DNA of 64,000 nt from Charina bottae (GCA_023362775.1 JALMGJ010000002.1:56638914-56702913), one strand, 5' to 3'; shown: positions 33,276 through 45,284, counted from the stretch's first letter. Notes: generated by a model from the letters alone, not told the origin. A program made the numbers and translations.

Positions 33276-33821
33276 TTAAATAGAGGGGAGAGAACCGAAC
33301 CCTGCGGTACCCCACAGACGAGGGGGCGAGGGTCGGATCTTTCCTATTACCACCGATTGGGAACGGCCCTGGAGGAAGGAGGTGAACCAGCGCAGAACTA
33401 CGCCTCCCACCCCCAACTCCCTGAGCCGCCCCAAAAGGATACCATGGTCGATGGTATCGAATGCCGCTGAGAGGTCAAGAAGAGCTAGGATGGATGCACT
33501 CCCTCCATCCCGCTCCCGCCAGAGATCATCTGTAAGCGCGACCAATGCAGTTTCCACCCCATATCCCGGCCTGAAACCTGACTGAAAGGGGTCCAGATAA
33601 TCCGTATCATCCAGGATCCTCTGGAGTTGCAACGCCACCGCTTTCTCAACCACCTTCCATAAAAAGGGGAGGTGGGAGACAGGACGAAAATTGTCCAATA
33701 TAGTAGGGTCCAGTGATGGTTTCTTGAGGAGGGGGTGCACCAAAGCCCCTTTAAAAGCAGCTGGGAACACCCCCTCCCCCAGAGATGCATTAAACATCAC
33801 CTGGACCCAACCACATGTCAC
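33276..33821 (-). pseudogene. CR1 RT N-terminal and central part
   Basis: The frame contains NFRPVSHLPFLWKVVEKAVA, FQSGFRPGYGVETALVAL and ALLDLSAAFDTIDHGILLGR (catalytic Asp). It then shifts frame just before GVPQG. The upstream block EVDRILRVVRATTCH lies in a different frame at 33790-34086, so at least one frameshift separates them. Confidence 0.85.
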
Positions 33822-34196
33822 CTCCCGGGCTGCCTGTACCAGCCAGGAAGGACAGATGACATGTGGTGGCCCTTACAACCCGAAGGATCCTGTCCACTTC
33901 CTTAGGTCCAACAGGATCGAACTGTTCCCAGATAACCGGGCAAAGACGTTCCCTCGGCATCTCCCCAGACTGTGCTACACGCTTAGAGTCCAACTTAGAC
34001 CGAATCTGAGCGACTTTATCCTGCAGATGCTCAGAAAATTCTTCCGCACGGCCCTGTAGGTGGGTCACAGACTCCACCTTACCCAACAGAGATCTTGTTA
34101 TCTTAAACAGGGCCGTCGGACGGCATTCTGCGGACGCAATAAGAGCAGAGAAATATTATTATTAATATATTATTATTGTTATCATATATGCTAGAC

Positions 34197-34542
34197 CAGA
34201 GCTTTCCAAACTGTGTGTCGGGACACGTTAGTGTGTCGGCTGCAGTGTCTGGGTGTGTCGCGGCTGCTGCTGCCTCCCTGCCAGGATTCCACACAGGTCC
34301 TAGTGCCTGCCTTGTGCCTTGCTGCCTCCAAACCTGCCCTGCCAGGATTCCGCAGAGGTCCTAGTGCCTGCCTTGTGACTTGCTGCCTCCAAACCTGCTG
34401 TGATTCCATGCAGGTCCTAGTGCCTGCCTTGTGCCCTGCTGTAAGAGTGTGTCACAAAATGATGCCCTGCTGTAAGAGTGTGTCGTGAAATGATGCATGT
34501 CTAAAAACTGTGTCACCAACATGAAAAGTTTGGAAAGGTCTG
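34197..34542. mobile_element. hAT MITE (346 bp)
   Basis: Ends are CAGAGCTTTCCAAACTGTGT and AAAAGTTTGGAAAGGTCTG, with a perfect duplication TGCTAGAC (34189-34196, 34543-34550). The core repeats GGTCCTAGTGCCTGCCTTGT with CTGCCTCCAAACCTGC and then GATGCCCTGCTGTAAGAGTG. The same core, inverted, is in the MITE at 55616-55903. Confidence 0.9.
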
Positions 34543-34550
34543 TGCTAGAC

Positions 34551-35189
34551 ATTATTTTTATTCAATTTAATACACACACATATAGATATATATCTTCTCT
34601 TGTCTCTATATCGGTAAAAAATCAAGAATTTCATATTTCACAAATACATAAAATTCAATATCAAAATATTCTTATTCTTTCACCTAGCAGTCTGATTTCT
34701 ATTTTAAAACTTTGCAAGAAGCTACATACTCCAAGATAAAGACAAGTTTCTCTGAAGCACAAGCAATTAACTATGTGGCTTACTGAGAACTGAATTTCCT
34801 ATTAAATTCTGAAAGGTTAAGACTATAATAGCCCTGAAGTAAGCCAGGGTAAGATTTCTAACTGCATAAAGTTGTTAACCTCTTGATAAGGCATTTATGG
34901 TATCTCTACTAATACCAGCAAAAGAAACAATTTCAGTAATTTATCTCCATGTTTCTCCTTCTTTTATAACACCATAGAAATTGAATATCAAATTTGGAAG
35001 GGATAGGGGAAGCAGAGAAAAAGTGCCTTTGTATATAGGTGTAACTGGCATTTCATTTAACTCTTTAAGAATATAAGAGTTCTGGGGGTGTTTATTCAGA
35101 ATATAATTACCCTCTGGAGAATTAGCTGGAGTCAACTCCAACATGACCAAAATGTTCTTATACAGTATTAAATTTCCTAACCAAGCCCT
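34551..35189. other. AT-rich non-genic DNA
   Basis: No gene or repeat is recognised. Confidence 0.5.
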
Positions 35190-35197
35190 CTCTAGAG

Positions 35198-35468
35198 CAG
35201 GGAACTTTTTCTCTAAAGGGCCAGATCCCATCCTCATCTGTGGGCACAGATGGCGGGTCTGAAGATCAAAGAGTGCGGTAGCCACAGGACAGCTCTGGCT
35301 CGCCAACAAAGAGGCCACTGATAGGCTGCCATTGCCCAGGATGCCCTATCTCTGACCCCAGGGAGCTCAGCTGAGCTCAAGCCTGGCAATCTGCCACCCA
35401 TCCGCAGGACCTATAAAAGCAGGTGGGGGGCTGCATTTGGCCCACAGGCCATAGGTTTCAAGCCCCTG
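35198..35468. mobile_element. hAT MITE (271 bp), different family
   Basis: It starts CAGGGAACTTTTTCTCTAAA and ends AGGTTTCAAGCCCCTG, with a perfect duplication CTCTAGAG (35190-35197, 35469-35476). The GGGCCAGATCCC / TTTGGCCCACAGGCC sub-terminal parts are typical of hAT elements. No transposase is present. Confidence 0.85.
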
Positions 35469-35552
35469 CTCTAGAGCAAGTATTCTTAGTCGTTCAAAAT
35501 CAAAAGAATACATTGCCTCCTATATCCATGTGGTCGCTACTGAACAGTAGTA

Positions 35553-36481
35553 CAAGTAGTCCACAGGTTACATCCATTTGTTCAGCAACCATTCAAAGTT
35601 ATGATGGTGTTATAAAAATGGACTTACAACGGGTCCTCAAAGTTGCAGTCACATGATCAAAATTCAGGCACTTGGCGACCAGCCCAGATTTACCATCGCA
35701 ACATCCCACTGACACGTTCTCCTGCCTGAGCGAACTGTCTTTGCTTCAACTCCCCATCTCCGCCTTTTTTGCCACCCTGCATAGCATGGCCGAGATGAAG
35801 AGGCTGTTGTATTCCGCCATCACTGACCCCTGCCACCGCCACCCCCAGATGGCCTTCATCGTCTTCACCTCCCCTCCCCTCTGCAGGACACCACCTCCCC
35901 GGCCACTGAGCTCCTGGCGGGCCTGCCCTGCTTCAACAGACTCAGCCCGCCACCAGCTGACGCAGTTGCCCCGTGGGAAGTGGGATTGTGCCGGCCTGCC
36001 TCGGACCTGTCCGGCACCCAGGTGCAAAAGTCCTGGCAAGACCTGCAATCCACAGCAGCTTCTGTTTCTCCTGGTTCTGCTTCTCCCCATGAAGAGCAGC
36101 CGCCAACATGCGAGTCTCTCTGCCATGGCTCGTTGCTGCTTTCGAAGATGACAAAGGTTAGCTGGGGAGGGCAGCAGGGGGCAGTGGAATACAGAGGCCT
36201 CTTCATCTCAGCCATGCTGTGCAGGGTGGCCAAAAGGGCAAAGATGGAGGGGAGGCAGGCGGGGGGGGGGGAGATTTGAAGCAGAGGCAGTTCGTGCAAG
36301 GCAGGAAAAGCTTGAGGTCCTCGCTTAACAACCGCCCAGTCCTGGCCTAACAACTGCAACCTGGACTGCCAGGACTGCCGTCGCTAAGTAGTGTGGTTAC
36401 ATGATGTTTTTCTTAACAACCACTTCGCTTTAGTGATGGAAATTCCAGTCCCAATTAGGGTTGTAACCAGAGGACTACCTG
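35553..36481. mobile_element. Tc1/mariner-type MITE with an internal long hairpin (929 bp)
   Basis: Left end CAAGTAGTCC and right end GAGGACTACCTG are flanked by TA (35551-35552, 36482-36483). Sub-terminal parts match the element at 18858-19434. Inside, CCACCCTGCATAGCATGGCC...GAAGAGGCTG (about 35769-35810) is inverted as CCTCTTCATC...CATGCTGTGCAGGGTGGCC (about 36200-36232), so the core can fold on itself. Frames across the core have no recognisable motif. Confidence 0.72.
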
Positions 36482-36936
36482 TATGCCATTGCAACCCGCA
36501 TGTATCTGCCAAGTATTCTTTTAGTAGCCACGCAGCCAAAGTGAGCCAAAACTTTAATAATTTGGGAGGCAAGGGGAACTGGTGGAGCTTAAAGGCAAAA
36601 TTATTGCTTTAAGTCTTGCAGAGGCCTCAGACGTTCCTTTCATCCTTCAAAAAAAAATCCACTTCAGGGAGGTTTTAATGGGTAAAATGGGTGTCTTAAT
36701 TCTCTTCAAGAATTAAGGCACTTATTTTGCCCCTTTTGACCCTATGGCACTTATTTTGCCCCTTAACCCTCACAAAAGTCCACTATCCCCAAAGGATGAA
36801 AAAAATGGCTGTACCCACTCTGGTGATATCATGACATCACCAGTCATATCCTCTGTAAGCCAATCAACTTACCCCCACCCTCAAGAAAGTTTATTCTCCT
36901 TGCTTAATTAAGATTGCACAATAATATACTGTAGAA

Positions 36937-37225
36937 CAGGGCTTTCCAAAGTGCCGCCGCTGGCGACACACCCGGCGGCGGCGACACGCGCGCGCAAGGC
37001 GGCAGCGCAGGGGGGCGTGCGGCGGCGCACACGCACAGCGGCGGCACGGGAGGGGCGTGCGGCGGCGCGGGAGGGGCATGCGGCGGCGCGGGAGGGGCGT
37101 GCGGTGGCGCGGGAGGGGCGGCCGCCGTGCACGCGCGCGCCGCCGCTTCCGGGTGGTGTGGCGACACACCACGCTGTGTGTGGCGACGCACTTTTGTATC
37201 GCGACACACAGTTTGGAAAGCTCTG
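36937..37225. mobile_element. hAT MITE (289 bp)
   Basis: Ends CAGGGCTTTCCAAAGTGCCG and CAGTTTGGAAAGCTCTG; perfect duplication CTGTAGAA (36929-36936, 37226-37233). The core has a GC-rich imperfect tandem repeat of about 18 bp (GGCGCGGGAGGGGCGTGC). Frames across it are compositional. Confidence 0.9.
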
Positions 37226-37233
37226 CTGTAGAA

Positions 37234-38337
37234 TCTGCCAGAAAATAACAGAAACCTCTTTCTGGAAACAGAAAGATTTGTTGGATAGGTAAGCAAACAT
37301 CTTGGGCCACCTAGACCATTTTAATCTTACAGGGTTTCACTCTTATACATGATTTCATACCATGAGAATGTTTGCTCAGCCTGAAGCTCCCGAATTGGCA
37401 GAAATCACAGGTCTGATTCTTAGGGACTCATACTCTAAAGTGATCTGCAACAATTTTGATAAACAAATATATCACTGTTCTATACTATTTCACTTTTCTT
37501 TCATAAATGTGATTTTTACAATGTCAACATAGTCATTTTTGAAGCTAAATATCACAAGGAGGTCAGAATGGCAAATAGAAGATTTATTTCACATCTTCAT
37601 ACTTCTCATTAATATCTATGGGAAATGTCTCACCCTTAAAGGTCATCACTATCCCAAGGTCATCCAGGAAGCTTCACTCCAATTTCAAAACTCCATCCTC
37701 TATTTTATAAAATATATGGTCTGCAGATGGAAAATATTCTCTATCTGACCTCATAATATGGAAGAATCTGCTGATTTATTGCATATTTCATTTTACAGTA
37801 AGAATCTCAAAACTTGACACTGACTCATCTTCCACATCTCTCATGCACCCACTCACTCATATGTAACAATTTATTCCCATTGTCACTTCTTACCTAGTAT
37901 ATATCATTAATACTTGTTTAATATTTTCCTCCTACTAAACACTGACTCAATACCCCCCTTACCAAAATAAAATTTCCCTTGCCAGTTTTTCTGTTCACAC
38001 TATATAAATGTTGAACAAAAATATTAGTTGTGATACCATTTAAATCTATTTAAGCATAATACCACAGTTCTGCAGCTCAGGACTTCATATGGCCTCAAGG
38101 ATTTTTGTGATGACTCCAGCCTCTTCAGCTACTGCTGATTTTGATAAATTCCTATTAGTGGTTTTAAGAATAGATAAATCAGGAAATTGTGGATGGGGAC
38201 GAACAATGTGTAAAGTTTAGGAAAAAATATTTATTTTGTATATATACACTTTCTGCTTTAATCACAGTCATTTCCATTGTGTCTTGTCCACATGCATCCC
38301 TTTCACATTTCACAAAAATGACATGGAGTCCCTGACT
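37234..38337. other. AT-rich non-genic DNA
   Basis: No gene or repeat is recognised. Confidence 0.5.
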
Positions 38338-38345
38338 CCCTAAAA

Positions 38346-38641
38346 CAGAGCTTTCCAAACTGTGTGTCACGACACAAAAGTGTGTCGCCACACACAGTGT
38401 GGTGTGTCGCCACACCACCCGGAAGCGGCGGCGCGTGCATGCACGGCGGCAGCAGCAGTGGCGCGGGATCAGTGGTTCCGCGTTTTAGCGGAGGCTGCTG
38501 CCACCGTGCACGCGCGCGCCACCGCACGCCCCCCGCGCCGCTGCAGCCCCCCCGTGCCGCCGCCGTGCATGCGCCCGCCGCCGCCGCACTGCCGCCGCCG
38601 CCACTAGTGTGTCGCCAGCGGCGGCACTTTGAAAAGCCCTG
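38346..38641. mobile_element. hAT MITE (296 bp)
   Basis: Ends CAGAGCTTTCCAAACTGTGT and CTTTGAAAAGCCCTG; perfect duplication CCCTAAAA (38338-38345, 38642-38649). The core is related to the 36937 copy in opposite orientation (GTGTCGCCACACCACCCGGA; GTGTCGCCAGCGGCGGCAC). Confidence 0.9.
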
Positions 38642-38879
38642 CCCTAAAAAGTTGGCACTCCTGACAAGGATTTGCAAGATTAAAAAATCAAGTGTAAATG
38701 TATCAATTATCCCCCACCCCTTTTTTAAAAAAAAATTAAAGTCTTCTTTGATTGAAGGTCACCTCCTAATAACTATAAGAAAACATCCACTGTTGCTTTG
38801 GGGAACAGGATTGAACTGATATGATGTTTTCTCAACTTTCCATTCTAGCCTACATTTCTGGGATTTATTTTTCAAAGTT

Positions 38880-39350
38880 AGCCAAAGTTGGCTTTCCTTA
38901 CATGGACAGCACAAGAAGAAATGATTCAAGATTAATCATAGGAGGGAAGGCAATGGCAAATTTAAACATGATTATGATGGTTAAGGATACTTCTGCGATA
39001 ACGAAGATTGGTATTGCATGAATGAAAGAATGGGAGAAAGCAAATAGAAGCATTCTAATAATTACAATTATAATTTATTAAATTTATATGTGATCCAACT
39101 CCCAGTGACTCTGGGAAACAACTACTAAGAACAATGTGAATTTCAAAAAGAATCAGCCCTGGACCATATAAAGACTGATTGCTCCCTTGCAGTGGTGGTC
39201 AGGAAGTAGAAACTCACATACTTTGGGCATGTGATGTAAGAGGATAATGGACTAAGGAAAACAATTATGCTTGTTACGGTTGAAAGAAAGGGAAAAAGAA
39301 GGAAAACAAAAGATAAGACAGGATCAAAGGCATTAGTGGAATGTCATAAA
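38880..39350 (+). pseudogene. Old RTE-type LINE remnant
   Basis: Segments read SRLIIGGKAMANLNMIMMVKD (compare LLGRKAMANLDSILKIRD in the Bov-B at 20.3 kb) and, further on, KLTYFGHVM...NGLRKTIMLVTVERKGKRRK (compare KLKYFGHLMRREESLEKTLM). Frames are broken and the middle is lost. It is a C-terminal RTE/Bov-B-like relic, much older than the 20.3-kb copy. Confidence 0.6.
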
Positions 39351-39399
39351 GGTACCGAAAGGTTCTACAAACATTTTTTTATATACTGTAGCTACCAGG

Positions 39400-40440
39400 A
39401 TATAAGCCTGATGTTGTTTATTATTTTTTAATTAAGAAAAATAAAAGGTATACAAAACAGACACAACCAATATTAACACACAACATACAATAGATCAGTT
39501 AAACAATTAATCATATACTTTTATAAATTTAACCTCTACGTGCACCCATCACCCGTGGGACATGTATTCTTCCTTATCTCATTACTTTTTAATGTCTTAC
39601 AATTTTTAATATTAATAATTCTTATACAGCCCTCTTCTCCAAAATGATATGTATTGATTTGGTTTTATTCCTTTCCCTTTAACAAATACATATTCTAAAA
39701 ATTCACCCCATATTACCCTCAAAATTGTTTCTTTTCATCAAACCCTTTTTATATTTTAATTTGCATGTCAATTTACCATTTACTGCAATGTTCCACACCT
39801 CTTAAAACCAGTTCTCAAGTTCATATTCGTAATCCTCTTTCAATTTTTTAGCTATTATTAATCTTAAGGCGGTAACAAAAATTATTATCAATTATTTCTT
39901 TTGCCACTTTAATTTCATATCTCCAAAGTTTAACAATAGTGCTATTTTTGGACTCTTTTTCAAATTAATGGACAATATTTCATTGATCTCAACAAAAACC
40001 TTTTCCCAATTTTTTTTTATCTTTTCACATTCCCACCATAGATGTAAGTCCCAATTTCTTTTTTACACCTCCAACAATTTTTAAAATTATTTATATTATA
40101 ATGGCTCAACATTATTGGAGACGTATACCATTTCCAAATTGTTTTATAACAATTCTCTTTAATTCTCAGACATATTTTTCATAATTCTTTGCTTCCAAAT
40201 TTTTAACCATTCCTCTTCTGTAATATTAATTCCTAAATCCCTCTCCCAGCTATTTTTCATTCCATATTGTACTAAATTACATTCTATCATTATTTTATAA
40301 ATTTTACTTATTAATCCTTTTGTTACTTTGTCTGTACCATTCTGCTTTAACTGTATTAATTTTTCAAATTTTGTTAATTGTCTACATATCCCATGTTGTT
40401 TTATCCAATTCTTAGTCCATGACTCCAATTGTAATACGGA
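39400..40440 (-). pseudogene. L1 LINE ORF2 C-terminal remnant
   Basis: The minus strand encodes, in broken frames, SKIYKIMIECN...SWERDLGINITEEEWLKIWK (40159-40428). Then come CYKTIWKWYTSPIMLSHYN, a Cys-rich CWRCKKEIGTYIYGG, and LKKNWEKVFVEINEILSINL with LLIIIFVTALRLIIAKK. This order matches the C-terminus of L1 ORF2, where a CxxC...H...C motif lies downstream of the RT. A poly-A-like end is near 39430. Stops and frameshifts make it non-functional. Confidence 0.8.
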
Positions 40441-41219
40441 TGTTATGTTGTTTAACTAATTAAACAATTAGTTATAAGACATACAGCTTGAGTATCAGAA
40501 ATATAATATGAAAGTCATTGGAAAAATGTTCAGATAATATAATCATTATGATAGAATAAACAGTGGTATGCAGTATATCTATTATGTATGTGCTGAATTT
40601 TGAGATACTGGTTCTCAGGAAATGGAATACGTGCCTCTAGCTCTTTAGGAAATGTTCTAATGCTTTTGTACATAATATTATAAAATTACTTCAGCTTAAT
40701 TTTCTTCCCATCTGTCCAAACTTAGCCTCTGTTGACTAATTATGGATTAGAACATGTCATTGTACATTTTCATGAATGTGAGCCAACACATTTAATCTCC
40801 TTTGGATTGAAGATGTTTCTAATGTTTATTTCTTGCATCATTTTGGACTAAAAATGGTGTGTGTTTTAAGTCAGATATATAAGTAGTTTTAAAAATATAG
40901 ATTGCATTGTAGACAATATTTTAGGACATAAATGTATTTTATTAACTTTTCCTTCTAAATAAGGAAGAAGAAGAAAAAATCCTCCTTAGCATCTTCAATA
41001 ACTTGCTATTTAATTGTACATCTACTATGCATGGTGGTTGATACTATGTTTATCTGCTTAATTTGATATTAACCCATAATTTTCACTTTCCATTTTTACT
41101 TCAAAATGAGCTCTCCCAACCCTAAATTACTGACCCTTTCTTTGAAACAGGGGAGGAGGAGGAACCAAGAAATTATACACCTGCCAACTTGGCACCTACA
41201 CTGGAAAAGGTTTGCCAGA
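40441..41219. other. AT-rich non-genic DNA
   Basis: No gene or repeat is recognised. Confidence 0.5.
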
Positions 41220-41665
41220 CTATCCTTACCCATTTTTTGACAATGTTCCTAGCCTTACAGATTGGGGGAATGCCATGTAGAGGGATCTGCAATAGTTCAA
41301 TTGTTAGGTGACGAGGGCGTGAGTGACCATCTCTTTGAGCAGTAGCTGTAACTCTAGGAGAACCCCCAAGTTCCACACTAGCCTCGAATGGGAAAAAGCA
41401 ACCACACTGAAGACGAAAGATTTAAAAAATCCCAGCTCCAGGACATCCAAACCGCCACAACCACTCAGTTTTGGCAGGATTGAGTTAGAGTCTGTTCCTC
41501 ACCATCCAGCACCCAAACAGCCTCCAAACACTGGGTCAAGGCATTAACAGCGTCACCTGGGCGGCCTGGAGTTGAGATATACAATTGGATATGATCTGCA
41601 TATTGATGATACTGGACCCCGAACTGACAAATTACTTCATCCAGTAGTTTCATATAGATGTTAAA
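41220..41665 (-). mobile_element. Old CR1 fragment
   Basis: It complements the CR1 RT region from YADD (ATCTGCATATTGATGATACT) to the LLLEEQ block (GAGCAGTAGCTGTAACTCTA) but is strongly diverged. Confidence 0.72.
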
Positions 41666-42550
41666 ATGTATTAATGACCCGGATGAATGGGTTGAGAAGA
41701 CGATTATCAGATTTGCAGATGATGCAAAATTAGAAGTGTGGCTAACACTTTAAAAGAAAAAGAGAAGATTCAAAAAGATTTAGACAGGCTTGAACAGTGG
41801 GCCAAATTGAAGAGGATGAAATTTAACAGAGAACACTATAAAGTCCTGCTTCTTAGGAGGAAAAAAAATCAAAGGCTTAAGTATAGGATGGGGGACACCT
41901 GGCTTGGCAGTGTGCATGCAAAAATATCTGTTCTCATAGATCACAAGTTGAATACAAGCAACTGAATGCTGTTACTGATGAAAATACATTTTTTACAGTG
42001 TATTAACAAGAACATAGAATCCAGATGACAGGAAGTAATTAACTCACTCTACACTTTCTTGATCAGCCTCACTGGGAAGACTGTGCCCAGTCCTGCGCAC
42101 TACAGTCTAAAAAAGGACATCAACAAACTGGAGTGAGTTCAGAGGCAGACTAACAATATGGTGAGGGGATTAGAAAGAAAATCCTATAAGGATTGTTAAG
42201 GGGATTGATCTAATTGTGGAAGTGGACTGAGGGGGGGATATCATAGCAGTCTTCAGATATCTAAATGGTTGTCTTATAGAGGAGGGAATCAATTTGTTCC
42301 CTGTCATTTTGGAGGGCAGGACCAGAACCAATGGGTTAAAACTACATGGGAAAAAGTTCAGGTATATCCTGACAATAAGAGCTGTCAGCCAGTGAAATAA
42401 ATGGACTCATAAGGTGGTGTTTTCTCCTTCACTGGAGATCTTCAGACAGAGGCTAGGTAGCCATCTCTTCAAAATGTTTTAGGAGATCCTATTGCGAGCA
42501 GGAGTTTGAACTAGATGATCTCTGAGGTCCTTTCCAATTCTGATTCCTTA
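41666..42550 (+). mobile_element. Old chicken-type CR1 LINE 3' part
   Basis: The segment encodes RFADDAKLEVW-like remnants (CAGATTTGCAGATGATGCAA), then LDRLEQWAKLKRMKFNREHY. Its untranslated end GGAGATCTTCAGACAGAGGC...GATGATCTCTGAGGTCC, TTTCCAATTCTGATTC is the classic end of bird/reptile CR1. It is distinct from the younger GCCGCCCAGAGTC-tailed CR1 copies. Confidence 0.8.
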
Positions 42551-42935
42551 CTTTCATCAAACAAGACTGTGCCATCTGTGTATATGAAATTGTTAATATT
42601 TCAACCTTCTAGTAATTGCTTTCAGTCCTACGATATTTATAATATATTAGCCAACTGAACAAGTTAAACAGATATAGGACAATATACATTCTTATCTCAC
42701 TCAGTTTCCTACTGTGAGCCATTCAGCTTCTGCAAACCTAGCTTTTTCTGAAGCTTTATCTTCATTGTAAGGCATGGGTGTCCAAACTTTTGGCTTCCCT
42801 GGGCCACACTGAATGAAGAGGAATTGTCTTGGGCCACACATAAAATATATAATATAGTTAATGTATATAAGTAATAAAACTTCATTTTTTTTTATATTTT
42901 TATTATAAATTTTTAAAAAAGAGAGCAACATAAAA

Positions 42936-44185
42936 CTAGTGGGATATTTGACCTTGTTTTTCTGAAACTAATGCATCAATGTCTGGTTCAATGAAAGTGG
43001 TTGCAATTCTCAGTGAGTTCTCAAGGTGCTCATCAGAAATTTTTATTCTAATTTTACTCTTCGTGTGCTTCATCCTTGAAAATAGTTGCTCACAAATGTA
43101 CGTGCTGCCAAAAAGCGATGTCATGAATAAGGCGTGATTGTGAAGCAAGGGATATTTTTCTCTGGGAAGATAGGTCTTATAAAAGTCCAGTAGAGAGACA
43201 TGATCAAATTTTTCTTTGAGTTGAATGTCTGATTGCAACTCTATGCATTCCATTTGATAATTCGGAGGTAATGTAGTTATCTCGATTGAAAACGGAGTCA
43301 ATAGTATACCAAAATATTGATGATTTTTCCGGAAATCTTGAAACCTGTTCTCAAATTCCTCTATCAAACCGAAAAACAAGGCTGCATATTTCTTGCTGTT
43401 CAAAGGACTGTGTTTAGCCAACGTATTAAAATGTATAAAATTGTTTTCCATAACTTGAGCTTGCCATACTTTAACTTTCATTTCAAACGCTGTTATGGTT
43501 TGAAACATTGCAGTGATAAGTTGGTTTTCACCTTGAAGACGCATGTTTAACTCATTTAAATGAGCGGTCAAATCCACCAAAAATGCTAAATCTATGAGCC
43601 ATTTTTCATCTTCAAGTTCTGGCACAAATTTTCTTTTTGATTCCATAAACGACATGATTTCATTTCGCAAATCATAAAATCTTTTCAGCATTTTACCCTG
43701 ACTTAGCCACCATACTTCAGAAAAGTAAAAGATGTCCCCATAATCAGCATCCATACTTTTAATGAACTCCTGGAATTGGCGATGATTCAATCCCTTGGCC
43801 CTTATGAAATTCACTGCTTTGATGACAATTTACATGACATTATCCATTTTTAAAGCTTTCGCGCATAAATTTTCTTGATGTAGAATGCAGTGATACTTCA
43901 ACAAACGTAAGTTGCAGGCGGCACTTGCATCATCTTCTATCAATTTTGTAAGTCCTTCACTTTTACCAACCATCATCGGAGCGCCATCGGTAGATATACC
44001 AGATATGTTGACAATGGTTAACGAAAATTGCTTTAATGTCATTTTTACTGCTTCGTACAAATCAAGAGATTTAGTTGTGTCTTTTAACGGCACCAAAGAA
44101 GCCATTTCTTCAGTGACATTATATTCGTTATCAATACCTCTAATAAAAATGGCAAGTTGAGCCATATCTGTAGCATCCGTACTAT
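42936..44185 (-). pseudogene. hAT transposase, catalytic and dimerisation part
   Basis: It resumes at STDATDMAQLAIFIRG (44165), then ISGISTDGAPMMVGKSEGL with the conserved TDGAP Asp, and the hAT CxxH motif (CILHQENLCAK). A single TAA at 43830 follows KMDNVM. The same frame continues from 43829 through VNFIRAKGLNHRQFQEF, FYFSEVWWLSQGKMLKRF (the W-rich catalytic region) and the C-terminal hAT dimerisation segment (YPLLHNHALFMTSLFGSTYI...LFSRMKHTKSKIR...HLENSLRI). One nonsense codon is the only break in about 400 codons. Confidence 0.88.
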
Positions 44186-44194
44186 TTTATTTCA

Positions 44195-44590
44195 TGCAGG
44201 GAGGGTATGCTTCGGATCCCATCACTAAAAGAATTCTATCTAGCGGGGTCCAGGAGGCATGCCTTCTCTGCGATAGCACCCGCCCTGTGGAATATCTTGC
44301 CCCCAGAGGTGAGACGGGCGCCCTCGCTCCTGGCCTTCAGGAAGTCTTTAAAGACCTGGTTCTGCTGCCTTGCTTGGAATGAAGGAAATAATAGTTCCTC
44401 CTGGGGGTGGTTGCCTTAGTAATATCCTCCTTTTAAGAACTTACCATCTTTGGATTTTTCTATTTATTATTTTAGTGGATTTTAGCTGTATAAGTTTTAA
44501 TTGTTTTTACTGTTTTTATGATATTGTTGTAAACCGCCCAGAGTCTACTGTTGTAGAGATGGGTGGTGATAAATTTGAATAATAAATAAA
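44195..44590 (+). mobile_element. 5'-truncated CR1 inside the hAT transposase gene
   Basis: It starts CATGCAGGGAGGGTATGC and ends with AAACCGCCCAGAGTCTACTG, TAGAGATGGGTGGTGATAAA and AATAAATAAAT. It is the last about 400 bp of CR1, non-coding in effect. Confidence 0.85.
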
Positions 44591-44920
44591 TTTTATTTAT
44601 TTTATTTTATTAATTTAATTTAATTTAATTTAATTTAATTTAATTTAATTTAATTAATTTAATAATTTAATTTAAAATTTAATTTAATTTAATTTAATTT
44701 AATTTAATTATTATTTTATTTATTTTATTTTATTTTATTTTATTTTATTTTATTTTATTATTTTATTTTATTTTATTTTATTTTATTTTATTTTATTTTA
44801 TTTTATTATTTTATTTTATTTTATTTTATTTTATTTTATTTTATTTATTATTATTTTATCATTTCATTTCATTTCATTTCATCATTCCATTCCATTCCAT
44901 TCCATTTTATTTCATTTTGT
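44591..44920. repeat. (TTTTA)n / (AATTT)n low-complexity array
   Basis: Runs of TTTTA, TTTAA and finally TTTCA/TTCCA units follow the CR1 tail. The unit drifts along the array. Confidence 0.92.
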
Positions 44921-44925
44921 ATAGT

Positions 44926-45284
44926 CGAAGGCTTTCACGGCTGGAATCCAATGGTTGTGGGTTTTCCGGGCTGTGTGGCCGTGTTCTGGCAGTTCTGGTT
45001 CCTAACGTTTCACCAGTCGCTGTGGCTGGCATCTTCAGAGGACAGGAGCACAGCTAGAAGATTCTGTCTGTGCCCAAGTGGAGGCTGTGTGTGTTCCTGC
45101 TGGTGTTTATAGCTGCTGAGAGGGTGTGTGTCTTCTGTGGGTCATTTACAAGAGATTAGGAGAGGGTTTATTGTGGTGATTAGTTGTGGCATCTGAAGAT
45201 GCCAGCCACAGCGACTGGCGAAAACGTCAGGAACCAGAACTGCCAGAACACGGCCACACAGCCCGGAAAACCCACAACAACCAT
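44926..45284. mobile_element. Second Penelope-type palindromic repeat
   Basis: It begins TATAGTCGAAGGCTTTCACG (the terminal end, matching the complement of the 7781-7809 tail). It then carries the arm GGTTGTGGGTTTTCCGGGCT...GGCATCTTCAGAGGACAG (to 45046), a 130-bp spacer (45060-45185), and the inverted arm to AACCCACAACAACCAT (45284). The spacer is absent in the 7557 copy. It lies in TTTTA DNA, so a target duplication cannot be read. Confidence 0.72.
45000..45042 (-). ncRNA. Hammerhead-like motif, copy 3
   Basis: On the minus strand: TCCT, CTGAAGA, T, GCCA, 11-nt loop, TGGT (a G-T pair replaces one helix II pair), GAA, ACGT, T, AGGA. Same 43-nt spacing as the two motifs at 7.6-7.7 kb. The right-arm partner (45193-45232, +) is damaged: the upstream TCCT is replaced by GCAT and one A is inserted after GAA. 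Confidence 0.35.

Larger units (their letters stand above)
32161..34140 (-). mobile_element. CR1 LINE, longest copy in the window
   Basis: On the minus strand it runs from about FKKVESVTHLQGRAEEFSEHLQ (upstream of the RT), through the RT and C-terminus, to a tail complementing TATACCGCTCCATCTCCCC and AAACCGCCCAGAGTTCCC. It is about 2 kb long and lacks the endonuclease. Frames break near 33826, near 33276 and near 33171. The 5' junction (about 34140) has no clear target duplication. Confidence 0.88.

Noticed and set aside
35672..36359. 126-164-codon frames in the mariner-type MITE core
   Set aside because: Both strands give similar-length frames because the core is an inverted repeat. No motif is recognisable.
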